Of a stretch of 64,000 nucleotides of DNA, positions 9,519 through 20,300 are shown piece after piece. The stretch lies in the NCBI GenBank assembly GCA_009733575.1, contig ML769433.1, positions 69,589-133,588 of the forward strand, read 5' to 3'. The stretch's first letter is position 1. Every line of letters begins with the position of its first letter. The notes under the pieces were generated by a model that saw nothing but the letters and a program-made list of their open reading frames with translations, ran no database searches and was not told the DNA's origin. Position numbers and translations under genes: made by a program. This stretch comes from Gymnopus androsaceus JB14. Taxonomy: Eukaryota > Basidiomycota > Agaricomycetes > Agaricales > Omphalotaceae.

Positions 9519-11925
9519 ATGTCTTCAGACAGCCCCTCTTCTCAAGAACAAAAGTTCTCGAACGAGAATGTTTATGATCAAGTTGAAGACATCAATGCCT
9601 CAAAATACGACGATATGGACCAAGTCGAACTGAGGAGATTGGAGAGGCTGGCCGTCAGGAGACTGGATTTCACCATTCTGCCCATGATGACAATGTTCTA
9701 TCTTCTTTCATTTCTGGTCAAGCCTACCTTTTTTAATGCTCTTCCCAATGCACTCAAGCGCGTCTATAGGACCGTTCAAATATCGGTACGAAGCTGGTGC
9801 TGCATAAGAGAACGGTTCACTCATATCTATCTACATAGGCAACGCAAGGATCGCAGGCCTGCAAAAAGACCTCGGGATGACTGACAAACAGTATCAAATA
9901 TGTGTAACGATTTTATATGTGTGAGTTTCCCAGCCCAACCTACTAATCCACGTTTAGTATTAATCAACTGTCTATCACCGTACTCAGGCCTTATATCTGC
10001 GCCGAAATACCTGCGAATCTCCTCTTACGGAAAATCGGTCCTCGATTGCTGATGCCTTCCCTGCTGACCCTCTGGGGATTCATGGTCGTACTGCAAGGTA
10101 AATCTCCATCTTTGAATGTAGCACTAGTTTAATTCCTTCCCTCTTGTAGGTCTCGTAAAATCCTACCCTGGTCTGGCTACTGTTCGCGCATTCCTCGGCC
10201 TTGTCGAAGGTCCGATCCTCCCTGGAATCGTACTCTATCTCTCTTCATTCTATAGAAAATCTGAGTTAGCGTTTCGGTAAGCTATGGAATGAAAGAAGTG
10301 TATAAGCCGAGATGCCAACAACTTTCTTGCTTTGATGCAGAGTGGCTGTCTTCATTTCAGCGAGCTCCGTCCGTCCATCTTGTAGTTTTTGTTTTCTTCA
10401 AGATCTAATCACAGCCTCTTGGACATCTACAGCTGTCTAGCGCCTTTTCCGGTACGCTGAACAAATCTATTTAGACTAGAATACAAACTGACGAAGATAC
10501 GATGTGTATGTAGGTTTGCTCGCTGCAGCGATTGTCAACATGGACGGAATTGGTGGGCGACCAGGATGGGCTTGGATATTCATCTTGGAGAGTATGGTGT
10601 GTGTGAGTTGAAACTCGTTCATTAACTCGTTGTATAGGAAGGAATCTTCAGCTGTTTGATGGGAATCTTGGGATTTTTCCTCGTTCCGTCGACGCCACAG
10701 GAGCTCAGATTCTTGACTTCAGACCAAAGAGAGTATGTACAAGCTCTTTCATTAGGACCCAACTCGGTGTGCTCACGATCTCCCTACTATAGACTCCTTA
10801 TTCGACGATTGGCGAGAGATAAGCCCTCGTCTAACACTACTCTCGACCATTTCTCCTTCAAGGAAGTTCTCCGTTCGGTTAAATCCCCGCATGTGTGTCT
10901 CGCGTTCGTCATATTCTATATGACAGGAACGCTATTGTACGGCCAGGCCTTATTTCTGCCCTCTATCGTGAATGGGCTCGGGTTCAGTTCAAACAAGACA
11001 CAATTACTGAGCGTCGGGCCTTACGCCGCGGGCTTTGTCGGTATGCGTTCATTCTACTAGATACCGGTATGTTATTTAGTGATCTTCCTCACCAGTAACA
11101 CTAGCTGGGGCGTTTTTTTCCGATCGCATGCAATCTCGCGCGATCCCCACTGCGGCGATATTGTGTCTAGCTGTGGCAGGATTGGCTATCTATCTTAGTA
11201 TGTTCTGTTTTTAGTACTTGCAATGTTTTCTGAATGGATATTCCTTCGTCCCTCTTTAAAGGCACAGAGGGCAAATTTACTCGTTATGGCTCACTGTTCT
11301 TAACTGTTCCCGGTGTATATGCCTCTATACCATGTATCAGGTGGGATGAACTTCGTCTCTTTGGTCTACGGTGCTAACGACTCTTCTTCTTTCCTCCCTC
11401 CATAACTTCTTTCACCTTTCTCGCATGCCCGAACCTAGTGCCTGGATGTCAAACAACTCTGAGCCCCATTATCGACGAGCAACAAGTATTGCACTTGGAT
11501 TCGTCGCAACAAATGCCGTAAGCTCACAAACGATTTTGAATTTTTCTTTTTTTTCGAATTAATTATATTCGAGTCGTGCTTGTTAGGGAGGTATTACGAG
11601 TACATGGCTATTCCCTACGAACGAAGCACCAAACTACACAAAAACGACCATTCTAAATTTGACTTTGTGAGTTTCCTGTGTTTCCTTTTTTTTACACTGG
11701 ACTGTCTTGAGGACTAAGCTCTATCCACCCAGCGCTGTACTAATAATCATAGGAGCCGGTATCAACGCACTGCTCCTTAGTCATATGAACAAACAAAAAA
11801 TCCAGAGGAGAGACGAGATTCTAGCACCTTACAACATTGATTCTGACGATTCGAAGGGGAGTGAAGCGGTCAGAGCGTGGATGGAACTAGGGGATCGTCA
11901 TCCTGATTTCAAGTACACGCTTTAA
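9519..11925 (+). CDS. MFS transporter, anion:cation symporter (ACS, allantoate permease-like) family
   Basis: Fifteen exons can be joined: 9519-9716, 9770-9785, 9839-9920, 9988-10097, 10150-10276, 10341-10368, 10433-10451, 10514-about 10596, 10638-10732, 10793-11040, 11096-11197, 11262-11340, 11439-11517, 11587-11666 and 11733-11925 (about 512 residues). Only the donor near 10590-10596 is ambiguous. Family landmarks are YLLSFL then DRSNIGNARIAG across exons 1-3, PYICAEIPANLLL, GLVEGPILPG, WAWIFILE, FKEVLRSVKSPHV, and the ACS signature AWMSNNSEPHYRRATSIALG. About twelve membrane spans and a cytoplasmic C-terminus are expected. It probably imports an organic anion or small nitrogen compound; the substrate cannot be read from sequence. 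Exons 2, 6 and 7 are only 16, 28 and 19 nt. Confidence 0.88.
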
Positions 11926-12146
11926 AGAGCTGCTTGGACGAAGTTTATTACTTCATACTTATATGATGGCAGTATATGGAATTATTGCACTATTGCACTG
12001 CCCTCCATTGCAATCGATGCATTTTTATGGAGGCGTGAAGGTTGCTGCACCAGTGTAATATGCAAACCCCTCAATCGATTGAAGGGTTTGGACATCTCTA
12101 CTATATATCGTACGTTCAACTGCACGTCCACGAAACGCGTTTCCAG

Positions 12147-12540
12147 GTAACGCGTCCAAGCTGCCTCTCATTAGCCGTACCGACCCTATGAGGTTATCGA
12201 TGAATACATATAAAGGCCTCTCGTGGCCCCCTGAGATACCCAGTAACTTCTGTTGTAGTACAGTGTGATACAGTATCTGCAATGACAGAAGGAATGAACG
12301 GACCTGTAAATCTCCTCATCAAGTCATCGAGAGCAAGCCATTCAACGGTTCAAGTAATTTCCTTTGGAAAACGAAAAAAGTAGATACACATACTTGGGCG
12401 TAAAACAAACACAGCAAAGTCAGAACAATCATGAACATCAGAAAAATTTGAATAAACGTAGACGTGAAGAAGAGCCTCGCGCCTCCAGGGGAAGGAAGAA
12501 AAAACGACGCCCTAGCAGCGTCCAATTACTATCTAAAACC
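12147..12540 (+). repeat. Direct repeat R flanking the MFS transporter gene
   Basis: Second copy of the segment at 8836-9205, same orientation, 220 nt past the transporter stop codon. On its minus strand there is a short hydrophobic frame (MFMIVLTLLCLFYAQ, about 12432-12388). That frame is not conserved in repeat L, so I do not call it a gene. Confidence 0.7.
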
Positions 12541-12864
12541 TAGACCGAGAACTCAAACCAAAATCAAAATCAAAAGAGTGAAAAGAAAAAACGTCTGCGG
12601 CTGCGGCGAAGAAAAGTGTAAGCTTATAAAAATACCATGCTCAAAATATTTACCAAAGAAATACAATGACAGATGAAAGAATAAGGAATAAGGAATAAAA
12701 GGAGCGTGAAGTAGGCAAGTAAGTTAGGGTCGAGTTGAGAATATGGGTATCCAGTTATGATGTATGAATTGTAAATAAGGAAAATGCCAGCGAACGATAG
12801 CAGCGAGAAGAACATAAAATCGTCATAGTGTCGTTAAAGAGGATAAGTAAATAAGATAACACTT

Positions 12865-14197
12865 CTATAGTCGATGTCCTGGAACAGCCCAGAATATCAG
12901 AGTGAGCGCCGTCACGAAAACGGCGACCAGGACCGACACCCATATGGCTCGACCCAGTAAAAGTTTCTTCACGTAAGGCTCCTTGATTCGGAGGGTACGG
13001 AAGGGCGTCGTCTCGGACTGGCCGAGGAAGACTAGGATAGGATCCAGCTCGTATTGATGAGAAACGAGGAATAGGACGGCGAAAGTAAACGGAATGAAGA
13101 GCTACAGTACGTGTTAGTACTGTACTAGTTCTCAAATACGAAACAGAAACTCACGAAGAACCGTTTTGACTTTGGCTGCACGTCAAGGAAGATGAGGGAA
13201 AAGGCTGTTGCGAGCCCGATCCATAGTATGATGAGGCCTAGGATGACCCTTACGAGGGCCGATATCGGTGTGAGGTTACCAAAGGCCTTTGCTCGCAGGA
13301 AACGAGGAAAAGCATCCTGTTCCATAGCACGGAAACAGTATTCCTTCTGTGCATGGAACATATCAGGAATCTGTGCCATAATTGCCTTTTCAGATTGAGA
13401 ACGCGGTTCGGCCGAGGAGCTCAGTGGAAATGAATGGATTCTGAGTGATGGAGGAAGGTAGATTTCGTGATTCTCCTGCGAGTTGACGGTATTTCCTGCT
13501 GGTGAAAGATATCGGAAATATATCCGTTCAGCAGAAGCAATGAGATCCTGGCGAGTGATGGCTGAGGATCGTGGGATGACCGTAGGAGCACGGGAAGCGC
13601 GTTTCAAGTTGAACAGGGTGGGTGTACGACCGGATAGGGAGAAGGGAGTTGTGGGACGCTCGTTGTTGGGAGAAGTAGAAGCGACATGGGTGTGCTCGGA
13701 TAGACCAGGAGTGAGGCGAGGTGAAGTAGAGCGACCTGCTGCTTTTTCGTCGGTAGCGGCGAGGTTTCGTTTATCCTGTTCGGTCAAAAGTTCGTTTGTA
13801 CTGGCAGTACTGCGTTTGGTGTGCATTCCATCTGGACTAAGGCCAACAACGGTGCCATAGATGGACCCCGCCGCCTGGCATAGTCCCAGTATTGCGGCCA
13901 ATCTTCCTTGATTGTGCGACCAGATTTACGAACATCCTTGAAGTATGCACGACAGAGATTTTCATGCTGCTGGACATCTAGCCAAAAGTCGAGGATATCT
14001 TCAGCGCCTTCTCGTTGGAGAAAGAGACTATATACCAAGTAAGCGTCTAACCAAATGGGAAAAAAGAAATGAGCGTACTAGAACATGAAAAGATCTACTG
14101 GGGGTCTTGTTCTTCTGGAAAGAACTTCTGTAAAACTCGGCAGTCTGTTACTGCGGTCGCTGGCCCATTCATCCTGTTGTCGCTGCATATCGTCCAT
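12865..14197 (-). CDS. rax1: RGS-domain membrane protein, RAX1-like (bud-site selection / polarity type), with one apparent frameshift
   Basis: Exon 1 is 14197-14079 (MDDMQRQQDEWASDRSNRLP, then PSFTEVLSRRTRPPVDLFMF). Exon 2 starts at 14027 (LFLQREGAEDILDFWLDVQQ, ENLCRAYF) and runs to 13155. Exon 3 is 13101-12865, ending AVPGHRL. The N-terminal part is an RGS fold split by a long Ser/Thr-rich insert. It resumes at ARTRQ-like sequence ITRQDLIASAERIYFRYLSP and continues to AQKEYCFRAMEQDAFPRFL. Three or more hydrophobic helices follow (VILGLIILWIGLATAFSLIF; FIPFTFAVLFLV; VSVLVAVFVTALTLIFW). In yeast Rax1 marks cell poles with Rax2; in mushrooms the role is inferred only. Within exon 2 the frame changes by one base at the CCCC run 13866-13869 (YARRRG to GSIYGTVVG). 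A tiny intron is less likely. Confidence 0.75.
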
Positions 14198-14273
14198 GTT
14201 GGCAATGCTGGTGATGGTTCAAATCAACAGAATAATTTCCTTAGTCAGCAATTTCAGCGCGTTCTCCGCCACC
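14198..14273. promoter_or_regulatory. Compact bidirectional promoter (RAX1-like / NDUFA2)
   Basis: Only 76 nt separate the two divergent start codons (14197 minus, 14274 plus). Both 5' UTRs and core promoters must therefore overlap each other or the neighbouring gene. An in-frame TGA upstream of the RAX1-like ATG supports its start. No TATA box is seen. Confidence 0.55.
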
Positions 14274-14656
14274 ATGTCCTTCTCCAAAGCTTTCTCTCCT
14301 GCTTTGCGTGAAATTCGTATCCTCTGCTCTCAGACTGGCCCAGCTTCAGCCGGTACACGGTATGCTTTCGTTTCTCTACAACTTGGCTTGGTCTCAACCT
14401 ATTCCATCCAGCCAATTTATCCAAAGCCGGTACTCTACAATCAAAGATCACAATCCCGACCTTCCAGTCCTTATTCGAGAAGCTACTGGTACTCCTGCGA
14501 GATTCTTTGCGAGATTTGGTGCGTTTTGGTATACATAGCTGGTAATACATTCCTCATTCCTTTTGAACAGAGAAGGGAGTCGAGAAACACGTCGAGCTAG
14601 ATAATCTTTCTGCGAATGATGTAGAATCAAAAGTTGCACAACTATTGGGCTCATAG
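14274..14656 (+). CDS. ndufa2: NADH:ubiquinone oxidoreductase (complex I) subunit B8 / NDUFA2
   Basis: Three exons: 14274-14359, 14412-14518 and 14571-14656 (279 nt, 92 residues). The protein begins MSFSKAFSPALREIRILCSQ, continues GPASAGTRQFI and YSTIKDHNPDLPVLIREA, then ARFFARFEKGVEKHV and ends in VESKVAQLLGS. This is the short thioredoxin-fold accessory subunit of the matrix arm of mitochondrial complex I. The length matches the family (about 90-100 residues). All junctions are GT-AG with consistent phases. It works in the mitochondrial respiratory chain and has no N-terminal presequence of its own, as usual for this subunit. Confidence 0.95.
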
Positions 14657-15786
14657 TCAACAAGGAATTTGTTTCATTTCATTCAAGTGGACCCCGATGA
14701 AAGTCCACCATTGATGGCAATGCCGCGCGCGCTCAATAGGATATTACGAGAGGTCGGGAAGGACTCTTTCATGGTCACCGAGCCATCTTTCCTATCTAAT
14801 GATTATGCATGTGTCTATCCCAAGTCAAGTCTGAAAACGGGTGGTGTCTCTGATCATGAAATTTATTCCTCGCACTACCAATAATCTACTACTAGTCAAA
14901 TTTCCAGTCACAGTGCTAAAACAACTGTTCGCCGTTTAGGACTAGGTCAGAAGCCACGAATCCACCAAGCTGGGAAAGCCATCCAACCTAGGCCTGATGC
15001 TCGGTAAGTCGCTCAATATTTTACTCCTACTTACTAGACATACAGAGCAGACTCCTCTCTCTCTCTCTCTCTCTCTTCGGACTTGATCAAGACCTGCACC
15101 GCTCGGAACTTCTCGGACGGACGAGACTTTGTCTATACGTCTCGGACGGTTTAATCGACAAAAGTTCCGTAACAGACCGACCACTAAGCTTGACGTTCTC
15201 CAGTGTTGATACATGTAGGGATTAGTTTATGAAGACATCCATGTGTACTGCCGCTAGCTCGTTGTGACCTTCGAATGTTCTGCGTCAAAATACACTGGCA
15301 CGCTCTAACTTGCACGCTGACCAAAAGTTTGTCTCTGGTCCTCCGCGTCCGAGTCATTGGAAGTACAGCATCCTTCGGATGATCGGAGACAGTGCTCATT
15401 CCAATATTCAGACTCGACAAAGTCCATAACACTCAATGGTGTCGAGTCCAGCTTTATGATGGTACGGTCTGACCAAACTCTCATTTTCGTACATCTCGCC
15501 AACAGGATTTACTGGCAACGAATCTAAAGGTCAGTTTCTTGTCGTACTTGATGCGAAGAAAAACCTTAGAGAAACCACCCTATTTCGTAGGGAAAAAAAA
15601 GTACGCCTCCTGGTGAAGAACTGTCAGCGTCTTGGACAGCAAATCGATCCGAAAATTCCACCGAGCCAAGCTCCAAGCCCTCGCCTTCGAGCCAGTTTTC
15701 TCCATCCCCTCTCACTCTTCAACTTCTTCAGCATCTCTTCGCTGTACTCTACACTCATCTCTCATTCACTCAACTTTACTTCAGCC
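14657..15786. other. Intergenic stretch with CT microsatellite
   Basis: No convincing gene. A (CT)n tract lies at 15057-15076. The last part (about 15600-15786) is pyrimidine-rich, like a promoter and 5' UTR of the following plus-strand secreted gene. Confidence 0.5.
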
Positions 15787-16605
15787 ATGGTCCGAATCAT
15801 CAGCCCCGCTGCCATCCTTGCTGCCTTGTCGCTCACCACAGTCACTTTGGCTGTATCGACTCCGACTCCTGGACTCATAAGCTCTATCCTCGGCTTCCTC
15901 AGCGATGTAGAGCAGGCCCTTGTATCGCAAATGTCCCACTCGACGTTGAAGGGGCAAACTCCATGGAACGGTGGCAAACCCGGTTGGTGCTACAGTAGCG
16001 GTACACCCTGCTGGAGTACCCAACCTGAAGGACTCGGTAAGCGTTCGAAGGCTTTCTCATAGTTGGGCGAATGCATGACTGACTTTTGCTGTAGAATACT
16101 TGCGCAACTCTGAAGAAAGCTGGGTCGTCAAGTGCATCCAGTGCCCGTCTGGAACCTCCGGATCTGGCTACACGGAGACGTTCAGCAACCTGACCTGTGC
16201 GACTCAAGCTTCGGATTATATCACGTTATGGACTCGTTGACACTGTCGCTGGTAAATACACTCACATAGTTCTTGACCATCTTCTACGTCCTGACTGCTG
16301 TCCTTACAGATTGTACAACAATGTGTAACAGCGTCAGCTGGCTGCACATTCTTCAACACTCTTCTACGGCTACAACTCAAACCCCAAGGTAAATAGTTGA
16401 TGCTATCCTACCTTAGTATCTCATATGCTAATCGTCATGCTATAGGGAAACTACAACGGCAATAGCACTCAATTGACCTGCTCGACTTTTCCAGGTATAA
16501 ACATACTGCATCCGATGCGACCAACTGTGGCAACCAGCCCCACTCTAATGGCGGTGTAGACACCATCGAAAACAGCTGTGGTTGGTCCAAGAGTTGCATA
16601 AATTA
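15787..16605 (+). pseudogene. Secreted protein carrying a module-2 (TETFSNLTCATQ) C-terminus, interrupted by several +1 indels
   Basis: Exon 1 (15787-16036) encodes a signal peptide (MVRIISPAAILAALSLTTVT) and a Cys-containing segment (GWCYSSGTPCWSTQPEG). Exon 2 (from 16095) reads in frame through KCIQCPSGTSGSGYTETFSN and CATQASDYIT. It then stops at TGA 16238-16240 because of one extra base relative to the intact module at 26230-26683. Further extra single bases against the same template lie near 16343, 16365, 16483, 16494 and 16598. Splice sites are preserved (gtaaat at 16252, cttacag, gtaaat, ctatag). Module 2 resembles a Cys-rich family known from mushroom fruiting-body proteins. Unless the indels are sequencing errors, only the N-terminal protein would be made. 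Confidence 0.65.
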
Positions 16606-17366
16606 CTCCGAACATACTTTCTCTTTACTGTCTCTTGCTGCGCTTGTTATTGTATCTCTCTCTCTATTGTTTAGTATGTCACTGCTTTTGGTTGATTCTT
16701 TCCTTGCCTTTTACAGTTGTGCAATCATTAATATATATCTGTCTTTTGTTATATAATTAATTATTGAGCTTTTTGTTCAAAGATTCTCTCGCAGTTGCAA
16801 TCCAGTCAATATGTACAGCTATTGACGTACTCTATTTGGCGTTACGTTGATTTTTCTTTCTGCTTCGCAATCTCAATTGCAAGGATAAAGTCCGACTAGA
16901 AAAGCTTCACTCAAAGTTAGGAGAGAGAATATGATTCGTCTACCATAGATTTTTTGACCATCTACGGCCTCGCATCTTCATTCATGATCAGTGCAACACT
17001 ACATTCTCTCCTTGGAATAGTTGACCTCAAGACGAGGACATGATCGCAAAGTATACATGGCAAAACTTGCTTTCATTACAAGCTACGCAAACATACGTGT
17101 ATTACGGCAAATAAAAGACGAAAAGAGTACAAAAGTATATGAACAAGTACTACGGATAACGACAGAGACAACATCAGTGACAAAGCTTTTGATTCTTGGA
17201 AGAAAGTCCATCAAGTCCGTCCCTCGCAGAGGGTGCTACATCAAAGATAATACGACAGAAGAAAAAAAGGACGAAGCAGCAGAGAATGCAAATGATAACG
17301 AGCGGATTCGATGAGAGAAATCTCAAGTCCGAGAGAGAGAGAGAGAGAGAGAAAGAAAATGATGTT
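16606..17366. other. Intergenic stretch, no gene seen
   Basis: AT-rich 3' flank of the broken secreted gene, followed by the 3' flank of the minus-strand CPL1-like gene. A GA microsatellite (17331-17353) lies just beyond the latter's stop codon. Confidence 0.5.
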
Positions 17367-20300
17367 TCAGAGCCTGTTGCCGCGGACCTTCCTTGGCAGA
17401 ACGCGAGTGCGAGGTGAAATCTAAAAACCAAAAGATTGAGCCATAAGAATGAAAAAGAAACTTGAAATGACTCACGTTATGACTGGAAAGGGCCGAAATG
17501 TCGCCAGTAACAGCTTCAGTAACCTCGCCTGCACAATCACAGGTCGAGATACCGTTTTCCACCGTTGTGAGCAAAGGTTGCATTTGGGTACAGCCACTTA
17601 TGATACCACCGATAATGGTCTTCAGCTCGTCGCTCAGGGTCGGAAGACCAGAGCACGTATGAGAAAGGCTGAGCAGTTCGGCGACAAGACGAGAAAGAGG
17701 GTCAGCGGTGGTAGGATCCAGCACAAGGAGAGCGACATAAACATCAACCTCGCACAACAAACCATTGATTTCGCTCAAAAGGCTTGTCGTCGCATCGGCA
17801 GGATCAGGATTAGGGCCATTGCAGCCGCAGGAAGAATTGAACTTGGTTGCATGACCATGCATGGTCAAAGCCAACTGTACGATTGTGCTGACGTCTTTGG
17901 CAAGCTTTTGAGCAGTAGGAGACGTTGACGACGGGGATGGTGAAGGAGACAGCGAGGGTACAGGACCATTGAAGCTATGAATAATATTCCCTGCACCGAG
18001 ATCCTGGGCAACAGTGTCGGTGGATGCATCGATATCGGTACCGTACAAAAGCTTCACATCGGCGGTCGGTTGTTCGTCGATCTCGATTCCAGGATCGACA
18101 GAGCTGCCAGTCGTAGAAGAAGGAGAGCCATTGGCAGAGTTTGTCGCTGAACCGTTCGAAGAACCAGAGACGGAAGTGTCCGCGCAAGGCTCACTAGAAG
18201 TACCCGATGGAGCAGAGGTACTAGAAACGAAAGTGGCAGACGAAACCGAAGATCCATCAACCTCACTAGGAGTGGAGGAAGTAACGGGTACGCCAACAGA
18301 AACACCAACATTCGTGGCAGTCGGATTGACCGAAGCTGATACATCGATACCAGAACCACTCGATAAACCTGAAGACACAGGACTAGCTCCGTTCGAGGCA
18401 GACTTTCCCGATGAAATAGGAACGGTACTTGGGACACTAGAAGTACCAGAAACGGAAGTGGAAGACGAGACCGAAGATCCAGTACCATCAACTCCACTAG
18501 GACTGGATGAAGCGACGGGTGCGCCAATAGAAACACCAACATTCGTGGCAGTCGGATTGACCGAGGCTGATACATCGATACCAGAACCATTCGATGAACC
18601 AGGGACGGAAACACCAGTCGGAACACTGGAAGTAGCACCCCATGGAACAGAGGCACCAGAGACCGAAGTGACAGACGAAGCCGAAGATCCAGCACCATCA
18701 TTTCCAGTAGGAGTCGATGAAGCGACGGGTGCGCCAATAGAAACACCGACATTCGTGGCAGTCGGATTAACCGAAGCTGATACATCGATACCAGAACCGC
18801 TCGATGAACCGGAAGCGGGATTAGATCCAGACGTCACGCCCGAAGGCGCAGAACCATTACCTGGCACATTTGAAGAAGCGCTCGGTGAAGAACTCGAGTT
18901 TGACGTTCCAATAGAAGGAGTCCCAACACCTGCACTGTTCGAACTAGATGGACAGGTGGACGATGGAGATGTAGAACCAGAAGCAGCACCAGCACCTGAG
19001 GGTAACGGAGATGTGGATCCAGCTCCGACACCGACACCAGATGAAGATGACGAAGGAGCTAGAAGCCGTACATTTCAGTCATCATAAAGTTCAAAGAAAG
19101 AACAAACTAACCTGACTCTGTGTCGCAGTCACAATCTTCTGCATCCTCGGAACGTCTAGTAATCGTTCCAAGACCAGAAATACCGGTATTGAGACTATCT
19201 AGAGTACTATCTAGAGTATCGGCGAGTGGTTTGTCTAGCGATCCAAGGTTGGCTGCAGCGACATGTTGACTTCCAAGATTGACGAGGAGAGCGCCACCAG
19301 CTCCTCCAGCCGATGAAGAAGTGGAAGCAGAAGTAGATTCCTCGCATGGCTCGGACTCGGTAGGCGCAGGAGCAGCGACAGGAGATGGAGACGAAGACGG
19401 AGATGACCAAGGAGCAGGGGCAGGTTCTTCACAAGGATCCTCATGTCGTTTACGAAGTCCGAGACCACTCAAAAGACCACTCAAAAGACCGCTACCGGTA
19501 GATCCAGACTTCACTGACCCATCTGCAGCTGCAGGAGGGCAAGAAACAGGGGGCGGAGAAGGTGGCAGAGGAGGAAGAGAATGGTGTTCTTCCATCCTCA
19601 TCACAGTCACACTCTTCAGAAGCGGAGCTGCAATAGCAGCAACTGGAAGCCCAGTCCGTGGTGAGACCAGTTAACAGAAGTGAGCTTAGTCAGACTGCCT
19701 GCACCTACTCCGTTAGCGAGACGCCAATGGTACGTCGAGACTGCTGGGCTCGTGAGACCGCTAGAGTGCTGGGATCGTCAGACCGCAGCAAGGCGCTAAG
19801 AGTGCTAGGGTTCGCAACACTGCCGAGAGTTCCAGACAGACTGCTGGGGTTCGTAACACCAGCGAGAGTACCAGAGACTGCTCGGGCTCGTAACACTGCC
19901 AGAGTGCCAGCGAGACTGCTAGTATCCGTCAGACCAGTCCGAAGAAGCAGACTGTCCGTTGCAGACGATACAGACGATCCAGAATCGACCGGAGCCACAA
20001 CAGAAGTAACCGGAGCAACACTAGTCGAATCTGATGAACCAGCGCTGACGAGAGGAGGATTCGACAAGGGTGGAATGGCGGGTAAGATCCGGGGTAGATC
20101 TGCAGACGAAGTGACGGAAGGATAACCGGGCCAGGACCTGTCAGTGGGGCAGCCAGGCCCGCAGGAGCTCCAAGTCGAGGAACGATACGACTTGAAAGTA
20201 CACAGCCGTCGGGACCAAGGATGTATCCTGTGAGGCAAGCATCAGGGATGCATTCACCGTTCTCGCAGCGATGACTGAGGGTTCCACGAGACACGACCGT

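Noticed and set aside
12388..12525. Small secreted peptide or pheromone precursor on the minus strand of repeat R
   Set aside because: The hydrophobic frame is not preserved in repeat L, and there is no C-terminal CaaX box.
8836..12540. LTR retrotransposon interpretation of the direct repeats
   Set aside because: No TG..CA termini, primer-binding site, polypurine tract or pol domains. The interior is a standard multi-exon transporter gene.
14669..14884. 71-residue frame downstream of NDUFA2
   Set aside because: No signal, domain or splice context. It lies in the presumed 3' flank.
18320..18800. CRISPR-like spaced repeats
   Set aside because: The three repeats are protein-coding, about 225 nt apart, and the genome is eukaryotic.
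18014..19087. 357-residue open frame on the plus strand
   Set aside because: It is the exact antisense of the repetitive Ser/Thr-rich exon of the CPL1-like gene. Its acidic composition is a by-product of the repeat codons.
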